IMG/VR virus record: IMGVR_UViG_3300030102_000736 | Location: 1,077-22,839 of that record | Direction: 5' to 3' (one strand) | Length of the DNA: 21,763 nt | Source: a virus | Part shown: in pieces, positions 1 through 5,990 of the stretch | How the letters are laid out: each line of letters begins with the position of its first letter | Numbering within the stretch: the stretch's first letter is position 1 | The notes under the pieces: generated by a model | Databases searched by the model: none | What the model was told of the DNA's origin: nothing | The model's input: the letters and a program-made list of their open reading frames with translations, nothing else | Made by a program: the position numbers and the translations under genes

Positions 1-88
1 AGGTATAGGGAACTTTATTTGCTTGTAATGTAGCTGCTATTGCAGCTTCAAACTTACTTCTAAAATTCGTCTGCTCCGACTGTTTCAA
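1..88 (-). CDS. Endonuclease I (T7 gp3-like), 5' part only
   Basis: This frame runs open to the left edge of the window and shows 29 codons. The pattern RSKFEAAIAATLQ followed by a K-V-P-Y stretch resembles the N-terminal part of T7-type endonuclease I, a Holliday-junction resolvase that cuts branched replication intermediates and host DNA. The position directly after the ssDNA-binding protein matches the T7 order 2.5 - 3. The best start is a TTG at 86-88, which lies inside the 3' end of the preceding gene and gives an overlap of 27 bases; no ATG is available. The family call rests on a short stretch plus gene order. The catalytic residues lie outside the window. Confidence 0.55.
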   Translation of the reverse strand, partial: MKQSEQTNFRSKFEAAIAATLQANKVPYT

Positions 89-686
89 ACCCTGCTTTCG
101 CTTTGGGCTTTTCTTCTTCGATGGTTGCTTCTTCTGTTTCAAAGCCATAGCCCTGTGCGGTTTTTGTATATTCGACATGGTTGTGGATGATGACAGCTTC
201 TGGTTGGATCTTTATACCAACACCAAAACTAGGATTTTCCCACCCACTGCAACGCATATTGACCTGACCAGTTGTACCAGGACCACACTTGTTTACCTTC
301 TCCTTCTGATCTTCTGACATAGGAGAACCATCAGCATTAAATAAAACAGGTGGTCTTTGTTTCCACTGTGTACCATCAGCCCTTACTCCTCCACCTTTCA
401 TCTTGGTTTTGATTCTAAAATATGGTTTGCCATCAATATCCTCATAACCAAAAGGTAATGGTGCAAGTTTGTATTTTTTGTTAGGATCAGCAGCTTTTAA
501 TTGAGTCTTCCATCTTTCAAGAAGTCCATCTAATTGATCACTTACATCTTGTGATTTTTCTGGATCTATAAGACATTCGACCTGCCAAATACCTGACTTA
601 TCAAACTTTGTGTCGGGTTCTACCAGCCATGCAAATTGAAATAGGCATACTGGTGTTGTGATGTTGATAATTTCTGATTTAATCAT
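60..686 (-). CDS. Single-stranded DNA-binding protein (T7 gp2.5-like)
   Basis: The product is about 208 residues from the ATG at 686. It has an OB-fold-like body and a strongly acidic C-terminal region ending in ADEF, the aromatic-capped acidic tail typical of gp2.5 proteins. That tail contacts the phage DNA polymerase and helicase and controls DNA binding. The body contains the segment PDTKFDKSGIWQVECLID and a conserved glycine-rich stretch before residue 150. A longer frame starts at a GTG (770), only eight bases after the RNA polymerase stop, but its extra 28 residues look unlike the family and would cover an inverted repeat, so I prefer 686. The gene lies directly downstream of the polymerase, as in T7, and is probably cotranscribed with it. 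Confidence 0.85.
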   Translation of the reverse strand: MIKSEIINITTPVCLFQFAWLVEPDTKFDKSGIWQVECLIDPEKSQDVSDQLDGLLERWKTQLKAADPNKKYKLAPLPFGYEDIDGKPYFRIKTKMKGGGVRADGTQWKQRPPVLFNADGSPMSEDQKEKVNKCGPGTTGQVNMRCSGWENPSFGVGIKIQPEAVIIHNHVEYTKTAQGYGFETEEATIEEEKPKAKAGFETVGADEF

Positions 687-719
687 TTGGAAATTTCGGT
701 TAGAGTTTTCTTTTATTTG

Positions 720-734
720 CATCCATATTGGATG
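720..734. other. Inverted repeat between the RNA polymerase and ssDNA-binding protein genes
   Basis: CATCCA and TGGATG flank a TAT centre. If the ssDNA-binding protein starts at 686, this lies in a 92-base leader and could be an operator or an RNA hairpin. If translation starts at 770, it is only part of the coding sequence. No function can be assigned. Confidence 0.3.
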
Positions 735-778
735 TATCACTGATGGTATCGCAGATAAATTACTTGTCACGCTTTTGT

Positions 779-3178
779 TTAACTAAACACATATGGTGCT
801 AATAAAACTTCACATACATCAAAATCCCCTATGTCTGGTGGTATGGGTAACTTGCTTGAATCTTCTAATTGTTTTACTGCTTGCTGATATAAATCATCTA
901 ATAAATTTTTGCTATACATATCAACAAAACTCTCTTTTACATAACTTATAAATTCTTCTATATGTGCAGCAGGTGAACCAAAACAATCGTGTATTGTACA
1001 GAATTGATTTAGACCACTAGCCTTACTTTTTGTTAATGCTAAATGTACATTAGCAGCATCTAAACTATGAACGAAGTTTGCAGCAAAACTCTGAGTAGAT
1101 TTTCTTTTATCAACTTCCTTTGTATCAGTAAGAAGTGACAACTTTACAGTACTGGTATGCAGTTTCGTGCGTATTCTTTTCATATTAAAGTTGTAATATT
1201 GCTGTTTAACATAAAAATTAGATGGTGTAATCCAAGATATATTTTTATCTTCTTGACCAAAACATCTTGCAACGTCTGTTAAATATTTCATTACTGTTAT
1301 ACATTTAGGGCTGATATTATTTACACTTTTCTCTATAATTTTTGCAAGATAATGATTATGTAAAAAGCAGTCTTTATCCCAAGACAACTCCTCATCACTG
1401 CTTACAAAGTAATCTTTAACAGCACTTGCAATACCAAAGGTCTTACCACTGTACGGTATCATCATCACAGGTTTTTTTATCATTTTTCTTGTAATTAATT
1501 TGTGATGTTTATACCAATCTTCAGCTAGGCATTGTTCATCACTCAGATCACGAAGCTCTTTTATTACCTGATCTTTAACGTCTTCATACAAGTCCTTCAC
1601 CTGATCATAGTTTTTAAGATTTACTTTTGCTGCAAGATTATCATCAAGAGACATGGCTGCAAAATGTTGAAAGCCATTATTTGTACCGTCAAGTAATACA
1701 GGATGCTTGCTTACATAGCCATACCCCTGTTCCAATAGCTCGTTAAAGTCCAGACACCAGGCAAGAAACTGCCAAGGTTCTTCTGCCTTACTCCATATAC
1801 TGATATAAGATTCTGGATTGCTTGCTATCTGTCTGGCTAAAGCTTCTCCTTCTGTCTTAGACCATTCAATACGTTCTTCATAACTGTATTTACTCATACC
1901 CCATGAGTTAGCACCTGCTATACCTAACCAATTCTTTGCTTTCTCATCTGTTATTGCTGCACCTTCGGCAAATCTATGTAAAGACCTTGCTAAATCATTA
2001 CCCTGTGGGTTGAAAATACCTGATACATAATAAATTCTGCCTGTAAAATCTGCCTGTGTAACGTGCCAAAAGGGTTCTTCTGCAAACTTGGTAGCAGTAT
2101 CAAGTAACATAATACATTGATACCTTTTCATACGATCATGTGCATTTTGATCATGTCGTAATACTTCTTCTCTTCTCCACCAAGATCTTGAGTCTTCATT
2201 AGTATCAATATCATATGGCTTTGGAGTTTGTGGCAGTGGTTCAGCATCTATCAGACAACCTACTTCTATACCTCTATCCCAACAGCTTTGAGCAATATCT
2301 AGAACAGTTGTATTTATCTCCCACTTTGTTTGTTGAAGACAATTCAGTGCTGTATAAAGTGCTGTTGGTTCTCTTTTTGTTACTTCTTCATGGTAAGTAA
2401 GGTCTTTTGATTTGATTGCCTTGATATGTCTTAGTCTTTTTGTATGAAAACCACCTTCAGTGGTGCTAGTCCAATCAATCGGCTGCTCTACGCATGGTTC
2501 ATACAATGGATAACAAGCTAATCTATTTTTGCGTTGTCGTTTAATCCAATCCATAGTGCCTTGCGTAAATTCAACATATGTTTTTGTTTGTTTACCTGAT
2601 CTGACAGTAGAAAGTTTAACCATCCCAACAGCACTAATCATTATATCTATAAGCTTTAAACCAACCTTAAGTTTGTCCTCCTTTGACCACGATTTAAAAA
2701 CAAAACCTCTGTTTCTCATGTGACCCATCATCATATTGCGTCTATATCTCTGATGATTGGTATCTGATATATGTTTCTTGACGTTTGTAAAATGTTTTTT
2801 ATCTTGCTGTTCAAATAAAGTAAACCTTTGCTCATCCTCCAGCATATGTCCTACCTGTAATGCTGTCTGTGTAGCTGTTTTGTTTTGAGAAGCACCGTCA
2901 ATAACACCTTTGAAAGTAATAAAAGCTATAACATCTACATCTTTAAATTCATGTAGTTTTATTGCTGCTGTAGCTTTTACCCCTGGTGTACCTCTCCAAG
3001 CCCTGTCAAGGAACTGTTGTATTGCTTCAACAAAAGGTAGAAGACCAGCTTTAATCATGCTCCTTGCATAATCTGTTTCTGATTCTCTACCCTTGGCTAA
3101 GTTGTTGTTAATGTTGCGTTGCCGTCTGTCAAAACCACGACTCCACATCCGATCTTCTAAATCAGTTTGCTTTGTCAT
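779..3178 (-). CDS. T7-type single-subunit DNA-dependent RNA polymerase
   Basis: This 799-residue protein is slightly shorter than T7 RNA polymerase (883) and carries all the core motifs. The region around residue 378 (DFTGRIYYVSG, then FNPQGND) matches the T7 segment that contains Arg425. Motif A is LLDGTNNGFQH, with metal-binding Asp497. Motif B has Arg564, Lys568 and Tyr576 with the same spacing as T7 Arg627/Lys631/Tyr639. Motif C is IHDCFG, with His730 and Asp731. The C-terminus ends in APYVFS, similar in position to the T7 FAFA foot. It would transcribe the phage middle and late genes in the host cytoplasm. Its start overlaps the zinc-ribbon gene by 17 bases and no Shine-Dalgarno site precedes it, so translation is probably coupled. 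Confidence 0.97.
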   Translation of the reverse strand: MTKQTDLEDRMWSRGFDRRQRNINNNLAKGRESETDYARSMIKAGLLPFVEAIQQFLDRAWRGTPGVKATAAIKLHEFKDVDVIAFITFKGVIDGASQNKTATQTALQVGHMLEDEQRFTLFEQQDKKHFTNVKKHISDTNHQRYRRNMMMGHMRNRGFVFKSWSKEDKLKVGLKLIDIMISAVGMVKLSTVRSGKQTKTYVEFTQGTMDWIKRQRKNRLACYPLYEPCVEQPIDWTSTTEGGFHTKRLRHIKAIKSKDLTYHEEVTKREPTALYTALNCLQQTKWEINTTVLDIAQSCWDRGIEVGCLIDAEPLPQTPKPYDIDTNEDSRSWWRREEVLRHDQNAHDRMKRYQCIMLLDTATKFAEEPFWHVTQADFTGRIYYVSGIFNPQGNDLARSLHRFAEGAAITDEKAKNWLGIAGANSWGMSKYSYEERIEWSKTEGEALARQIASNPESYISIWSKAEEPWQFLAWCLDFNELLEQGYGYVSKHPVLLDGTNNGFQHFAAMSLDDNLAAKVNLKNYDQVKDLYEDVKDQVIKELRDLSDEQCLAEDWYKHHKLITRKMIKKPVMMIPYSGKTFGIASAVKDYFVSSDEELSWDKDCFLHNHYLAKIIEKSVNNISPKCITVMKYLTDVARCFGQEDKNISWITPSNFYVKQQYYNFNMKRIRTKLHTSTVKLSLLTDTKEVDKRKSTQSFAANFVHSLDAANVHLALTKSKASGLNQFCTIHDCFGSPAAHIEEFISYVKESFVDMYSKNLLDDLYQQAVKQLEDSSKLPIPPDIGDFDVCEVLLAPYVFS

Positions 3179-3422
3179 TTGAGTATTGAGAGATAAGTCC
3201 TTTTAAATCATTCAGTAATTCATCGCAGTGACCACGCATAATATCAAGAGATTCCTTACCTTCATCAATCAGCTTGGCAAGTTCTTCCAAGCTGTACTCT
3301 CTTGTACTAAAGTTCTTACCACATTCCTTACAGGTTCTAGACCTCCAAAGATATGCAGCTTCCCTTTCTCTTGTATGTAAGACAATAGTATTGTCGCTGT
3401 TGCAGTTAGGACATTGAATCAT
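3162..3422 (-). CDS. Small zinc-ribbon protein (NrdR-like N-terminal finger)
   Basis: The product has 86 residues. Two CxxC pairs (Cys4/Cys7 and Cys31/Cys34) form a zinc ribbon. The second pair sits in RSRTCKECGKNFSTRE, which closely resembles the finger of the NrdR repressors. NrdR is about 150 residues and has an ATP-cone domain after the finger; that domain is absent and is replaced by a short, probably helical tail. A strong Shine-Dalgarno sequence (GGGAGG) precedes the ATG, one of the few in this window. The gene overlaps the small ORF before it by 17 bases and the RNA polymerase after it by 17 bases. It may bind DNA or RNA and affect early transcription, but the sequence does not show the target. 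Confidence 0.75.
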   Translation of the reverse strand: MIQCPNCNSDNTIVLHTREREAAYLWRSRTCKECGKNFSTREYSLEELAKLIDEGKESLDIMRGHCDELLNDLKGLISQYSNDKAN

Positions 3423-3582
3423 TATTATCCTCCCTTGTCATGTGTAGGTATTTAGATTCAAGTTTTTCAATACAAAGATCCCAGGCATCCTGTTCACTTA
3501 TGTCTAGCTTCTTAGCAATAGACTTTGCAAGCTCCCTTAAATGAGTAGCTATTGCTGTAAGGTTGTATGGATAATCACTCAT
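3406..3582 (-). CDS. Small early protein, 58 residues, unknown function
   Basis: The frame starts at the ATG at 3582, which shares one base with the TAA of the preceding gene. It ends inside the zinc-ribbon gene, overlapping it by 17 bases. The product begins MSDYPYNLTA and is charged and largely helical, with no membrane segment and no cysteine pairs. The tight packing with both neighbours on the same strand is the main reason to believe it is translated. I do not recognise the family. It belongs to the early operon that leads into the RNA polymerase. Confidence 0.65.
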   Translation of the reverse strand: MSDYPYNLTAIATHLRELAKSIAKKLDISEQDAWDLCIEKLESKYLHMTREDNNDSMS

Positions 3583-3911
3583 TATTTTTTCTCCAAACTA
3601 AAATTATCTAATAAAAATTTATAGTAATCTTTTTCAAGACTACCCCATTTAATTTTTTTCATTTCTGTTTGTTTTATGATTGAATCACCCATTAGACAAT
3701 CTTTTAATTCTGTTGTAGATGGAAACTTTAATGGACTTTTACCATTTGAAGTTAAGCACTGAAAAATTTTTTGTGGCCATGACTCCTCAAAAGATAAGGA
3801 TTCAATAGCATTGCAAAAAAGAGTAATAGTTTCACTATCTTTTTTATGTGGTTCTAACTTTTGTAGAACAAAATTCCATCTATCAATAGGCAAATCAAGT
3901 TTAAGTTTCAT
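3582..3911 (-). CDS. Early protein, 109 residues, unknown function
   Basis: The product begins MKLKLDLPIDRW. It is soluble and mixed-charge, with two cysteines that do not form a metal-site pattern. The ATG follows the preceding TAG with no gap, and a G-rich run (GGGGGG) lies about eight bases upstream and may serve as a ribosome-binding site. The stop shares one base with the next start. I recognise no domain. Its place in the early operon suggests a host-takeover or regulatory role, but that is inference from position only. Confidence 0.65.
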   Translation of the reverse strand: MKLKLDLPIDRWNFVLQKLEPHKKDSETITLFCNAIESLSFEESWPQKIFQCLTSNGKSPLKFPSTTELKDCLMGDSIIKQTEMKKIKWGSLEKDYYKFLLDNFSLEKK

Positions 3912-4130
3912 CTATCTACCCCCCTGGAATTGGATAGACCAATCTTTTAATGAATCCCAAGATAAACCATTGCCATCATCATCAACAATAATTATTTCGT
4001 GGTCTTCTATATCGACACATATATCTTTTATGTATCTCCCCTCTCCTGATACAGGCGAGGTTATTAAAGCTCCTTTTAAAATTGACAAAGGAAACTCTTG
4101 GTTTTTAATAAGTTCCATAATAAAAAACAT
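3912..4130 (-). CDS. Early protein, 72 residues, unknown function
   Basis: The predicted product is acidic, with a run of Asp, Glu and Ile residues in the middle (DICVDIEDHEIIIVDDDG), and is followed with no gap by the next gene. Two starts are possible: ATG 4130, or ATG 4118 four codons later. The motif AAACCCAGAT sits right at the 4130 start and also just before the start of the GP88-like gene, which favours 4130. No domain is recognised. It could be a small anti-host protein or DNA mimic because of its negative charge, but that is speculation. Confidence 0.55.
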   Translation of the reverse strand: MFFIMELIKNQEFPLSILKGALITSPVSGEGRYIKDICVDIEDHEIIIVDDDGNGLSWDSLKDWSIQFQGGR

Positions 4131-4194
4131 CTGGGTTTAAGGCTCGTAAAGAACCTGTTAAAAATTCAAATAAAAAAATTCTTAATAGGTCCAT
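4105..4194 (-). CDS. Possible 29-residue ORF
   Basis: This short frame from ATG 4194 begins MDLLRIFLFEF, a hydrophobic N-terminal half, and runs into the start of the next gene. It lies just downstream of the intrinsic terminator at 4231-4274. There is no clear ribosome-binding site and no homologue that I recognise. It may be a leader peptide or chance. Confidence 0.2.
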   Translation of the reverse strand: MDLLRIFLFEFLTGSLRALNPDVFYYGTY

Positions 4195-4230
4195 TAAAAG
4201 TTTTGCCAAGGATATTAGGCAACTAACATT

Positions 4231-4274
4231 TAAAAAAAAATAAAAAGAAATAAAAGCCTAGAGTTAACTAGGCT
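4231..4274 (-). terminator. Intrinsic terminator with a stop codon in its loop
   Basis: On the minus strand a 7-bp stem AGCCTAG/CTAGGCT (4268-4274 with 4255-4261) encloses a six-base loop and is followed by a long T-rich run with only a few A and C interruptions. The TAA of the 49-residue ORF lies in the loop region. This is the clearest terminator in the window and would separate the first early unit from the operon that leads to the RNA polymerase. Confidence 0.8.
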
Positions 4275-4413
4275 CTTTATTCTCCTTAATATCTAGAGCT
4301 TTATAAGCCTCTAATAATTCCTTATTAGTTGCTTCCTGGGCGAACCATATCCGCTCTATCTCCGCTCTTTTAGCAGCTTTTAATTGTGCTTCATGGTTAC
4401 TTTTGTTAGACAT
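4264..4413 (-). CDS. Small early protein, 49 residues, probably helical
   Basis: The product begins MSNKSNHEAQLKAAKRAEIE and is rich in Ala, Lys and Glu with a heptad-like pattern, consistent with one long helix or coiled coil. It starts five bases after the stop of the preceding 72-residue gene. Its stop codon lies inside the terminator hairpin, so it is the last gene of that transcript. No family is recognised. Context and good reading-frame packing support translation. Confidence 0.55.
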   Translation of the reverse strand: MSNKSNHEAQLKAAKRAEIERIWFAQEATNKELLEAYKALDIKENKEPS

Positions 4414-4418
4414 AATAA

Positions 4419-4637
4419 TTAAAGATCTCTAGCAATATTTATATAAGCTAAGTTCATTAATCTTTTATACCTAACTCTTACTTCTTTAATGTTTGAAGTT
4501 TTTATATCTTGTAAATTGATATAAGAACTAGTTGGCATAACTTGAAAGTCTTTATTAGCTTTTATATCGTTAATAATTGCTTTCTTAGTCGTATAGTCTC
4601 GACCATAAGCACCGACAAGAGTTAAAACAGTGTCCAT
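4419..4637 (-). CDS. Conserved-looking small early protein, 72 residues
   Basis: The product starts MDTVLTLVGAYGRDYTTKKA and is followed by a basic helical C-terminal half ending NIARDL. From memory, the opening pattern (a hydrophobic strand, then GAYGRDY and Lys residues) resembles a family of short phage proteins found near GP88-like genes; I cannot verify this. It has no membrane segment or cysteines. It lies between two terminators with the 49-residue ORF and probably forms a two-gene unit with it. Function unknown. Confidence 0.6.
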   Translation of the reverse strand: MDTVLTLVGAYGRDYTTKKAIINDIKANKDFQVMPTSSYINLQDIKTSNIKEVRVRYKRLMNLAYINIARDL

Positions 4638-4665
4638 AGATTTTAAAAAAAATAACTGGGATAAT

Positions 4666-4685
4666 AAGGTTTATTAAAAAACCTT
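4666..4685. repeat. AT-rich hairpin next to the GP88-gene terminator
   Basis: AAGGTTT (4666-4672) pairs with AAACCTT (4679-4685) across a six-base loop. It lies just downstream of the terminator hairpin on the minus strand and could act as a second, weaker stem, or as a plus-strand terminator because TT follows it there. The stem is AT-rich, so its strength is doubtful. Confidence 0.35.
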
Positions 4686-4710
4686 TTAAAACGTCCATAA
4701 CTGGACGCTT
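4686..4710 (-). terminator. Probable intrinsic terminator after the GP88-like gene
   Basis: On the minus strand CGTCC (4707-4703) and GGACG (4696-4692) form a stem with loop AGTTAT; outside it, AAA can pair with TTT beyond one mismatch. TTTT follows directly. It begins 12 bases after the stop of the GP88-like gene. The T-run is short, so termination may be partial. Confidence 0.55.
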
Positions 4711-4721
4711 TAAGAGATCGT

Positions 4722-5459
4722 TTAAGCTTTAACCTTAGTCTTTTTGATAGCTTGTAAAGCTTTACTTGCTTTACTTCCTTTTGGTTGCGTACCATGTAGC
4801 AATAAAGCGAATGGTTCATTTTTTAAGCATCTACTATCATCCTTATCTATCTCATAAGGTTTATTTCTATGCAATATGCCTAGTGTTTCAGCTTCAATAA
4901 CTGAATTAACTACAATTGCATATCTTTTAAAATATCCCTTATGTATTAGATAGTCATACTTACCGCCCATAGAAGCAGTTAAGTAAAAATTATCTGGTAT
5001 AGATACATTAGTTCCAAAAAGGTTAAGACTTTTTGAATAGCAATAAAACTGAATACTAGGGTTAAGTTTAGCTACTGCTAACCAGGCCCTAAGATATTCT
5101 CCTGAGAAAAAATCCCCTGAGTCATGTATCCTTACTTTTTTAATGCTTTTTGTAAGATACTTATTTAATGATTTATTAATTAAATCAACAGCATCAAAAT
5201 TATTTAAAGCATCAACTAAAAGATCTAAGTTATATTTACGCTTTTGATATAAAGCCGTATACATAACTTCTTGTGACGCGGCATAACATCTAAACTCAGT
5301 GTTATTACCATCCTGTATAACTCTTTTATTATCTTTATTAATAGAAACAAAAGAGTGACATAAGCTAGCACCTGGACAGGTTTTACCAGCTGGTAAAGAA
5401 AAAATTAAAGTATCCTTAGATAGCTTTTTATTTCCCTTACTGAATTTCAATAAGTTCAT
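4722..5459 (-). CDS. GP88-like cysteine protein
   Basis: This 245-residue protein resembles the phage 'gene product 88' family. It has an N-terminal cysteine cluster KTCPGASLCHSF (Cys28, Cys34) with a further Cys58 in FRCYAASQE. A conserved core follows, RIHDSGDFFSGEYLRAW at residues 110-126, and then FYCYSKSLNL with Cys140. The C-terminus is basic. The cysteines could hold a metal or an iron-sulphur cluster, and the HDSGDFFS motif looks like an active-site loop, but the biochemical role of the family is not known to me. It is the first gene after the late-early junction, has its own promoter-like sequences upstream and a terminator downstream, and is probably among the first genes expressed after entry. 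Confidence 0.65.
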   Translation of the reverse strand: MNLLKFSKGNKKLSKDTLIFSLPAGKTCPGASLCHSFVSINKDNKRVIQDGNNTEFRCYAASQEVMYTALYQKRKYNLDLLVDALNNFDAVDLINKSLNKYLTKSIKKVRIHDSGDFFSGEYLRAWLAVAKLNPSIQFYCYSKSLNLFGTNVSIPDNFYLTASMGGKYDYLIHKGYFKRYAIVVNSVIEAETLGILHRNKPYEIDKDDSRCLKNEPFALLLHGTQPKGSKASKALQAIKKTKVKA

Positions 5460-5471
5460 TATCTGGGTTTT

Positions 5472-5497
5472 GTACTAGGATTATAAAAGTCTAGTAC
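5472..5497 (-). promoter_or_regulatory. Inverted repeat enclosing a perfect TATAAT
   Basis: GTACTAG (5472-5478) and CTAGTAC (5491-5497) are perfect inverted repeats 12 bases apart. The minus strand between them contains TATAAT (5485-5480). The element ends 12 bases before the ATG of the GP88-like gene. It looks like a -10 box covered by an operator, or a hairpin in the leader RNA. No good -35 box lies at the right distance, so promoter activity would need an activator or the box is a coincidence. Confidence 0.4.
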
Positions 5498-5510
5498 TGA
5501 TTGCATTATT

Positions 5511-5538
5511 AATATAAGTTCGCTATCGATAAAATCAA
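5511..5538 (-). promoter_or_regulatory. Candidate sigma70-type early promoter
   Basis: On the minus strand TTGATT (5538-5533) and TATATT (5516-5511) are separated by 16 bases, matching the -35 consensus at four and the -10 consensus at five positions. It points into the GP88-like gene with a leader of about 45 bases. Early genes of T7-like phages are read by host RNA polymerase, so such a promoter is expected here. AT-rich sequence gives chance matches. Confidence 0.45.
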
Positions 5539-5569
5539 AACATAAATATCTTAACACTTTGTAACAATA

Positions 5570-5593
5570 GACCCTATATATCCCCTCCCCTGG
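5570..5593 (-). promoter_or_regulatory. G-tract/TATATAGGG element, candidate phage promoter
   Basis: On the minus strand this reads two GGGG runs, ATATATA and GGGTC. It shares the layout G-tract, TATA-like core, GGG and TC with the element at 5966-5990. T7 promoters also start transcription at GGG after CTATA. The element points toward the early genes. Confidence 0.4.
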
Positions 5594-5645
5594 TCCAATT
5601 ATTGGTCAAATAGAGTCCAAAACACTATAAAAACCCTGAGATCCC

Positions 5646-5712
5646 AGCTATAAGTTAACTTGCAGTGCTGTCTCTATGACAGTACTACATATAAAAAACT
5701 GTAGTTATAGCT
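5646..5712. other. Structured 67-nt element (nested stems)
   Basis: An inner hairpin pairs 5664-5672 with 5678-5686 over nine positions (one G-T pair, loop of five). An outer stem pairs AGCTATAA (5646-5653) with TTATAGCT (5705-5712). Together they form a nested structure in the leader region of the early transcripts. No T-run follows on either strand, so it is not a standard terminator; an RNA processing site, a stability element or a packaging signal are possible. Confidence 0.45.
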
Positions 5713-5744
5713 TAAATATCTGCAAAAAGTCTTATATATGGGGT

Positions 5745-5757
5745 AAATCTTAGATTT
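5745..5757. other. Palindrome AAATCT-T-AGATTT
   Basis: A perfect 6-bp inverted repeat around one central base in the late-early junction. It has the size of a small operator half-site pair. Function unknown. Confidence 0.3.
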
Positions 5758-5803
5758 GTATATATGCGTAAACCCTTCAAATTTTTGTGTCAAAAAACTT
5801 TTG

Positions 5804-5826
5804 TAAGACCCTATGTAGGACCACCC
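5804..5826 (-). promoter_or_regulatory. ATAGGGTC motif, weaker candidate phage promoter
   Basis: On the minus strand GGGTGG is followed by TCCTACATAGGGTCTTAC. The ATAGGGTCT core is identical to that in the element at 5570-5593, but the upstream G-tract is weaker. Confidence 0.35.
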
Positions 5827-5965
5827 AGAAGGAAACTACAAGGGTCTTTTATAGGAACTATTGGGGAGAGAACCTATGGTTAAATTATAAAGAAGATGCT
5901 GATGAAGGTCAAATCTATGGTCGATTTATAATATAGCTATGATAAGTCTATGGATGGAACTTAGC

Positions 5966-5990
5966 GACCCCCCCCTATAGTCCCCCCCCA
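5966..5990 (-). promoter_or_regulatory. G8-ACTATA-G8 element
   Basis: On the minus strand eight G, ACTATA, and eight G again follow each other, 22 bases downstream of the large terminase stop. The part ACTATAGGG is identical to the core of T7 promoters. The two G8 runs together could also fold into a G-quadruplex. Runs this long are exceptional in such an AT-rich genome and need a check for sequencing error. Confidence 0.5.

Noticed and set aside
5853-5871. Plus-strand AACTATTGGGGAGAGA, close to the T7 promoter consensus
   Set aside because: It points into the antisense of the terminase genes, where no plus-strand gene starts for over 2 kb, and the TATTG core differs from TATAG. I keep only the minus-strand elements as candidates.
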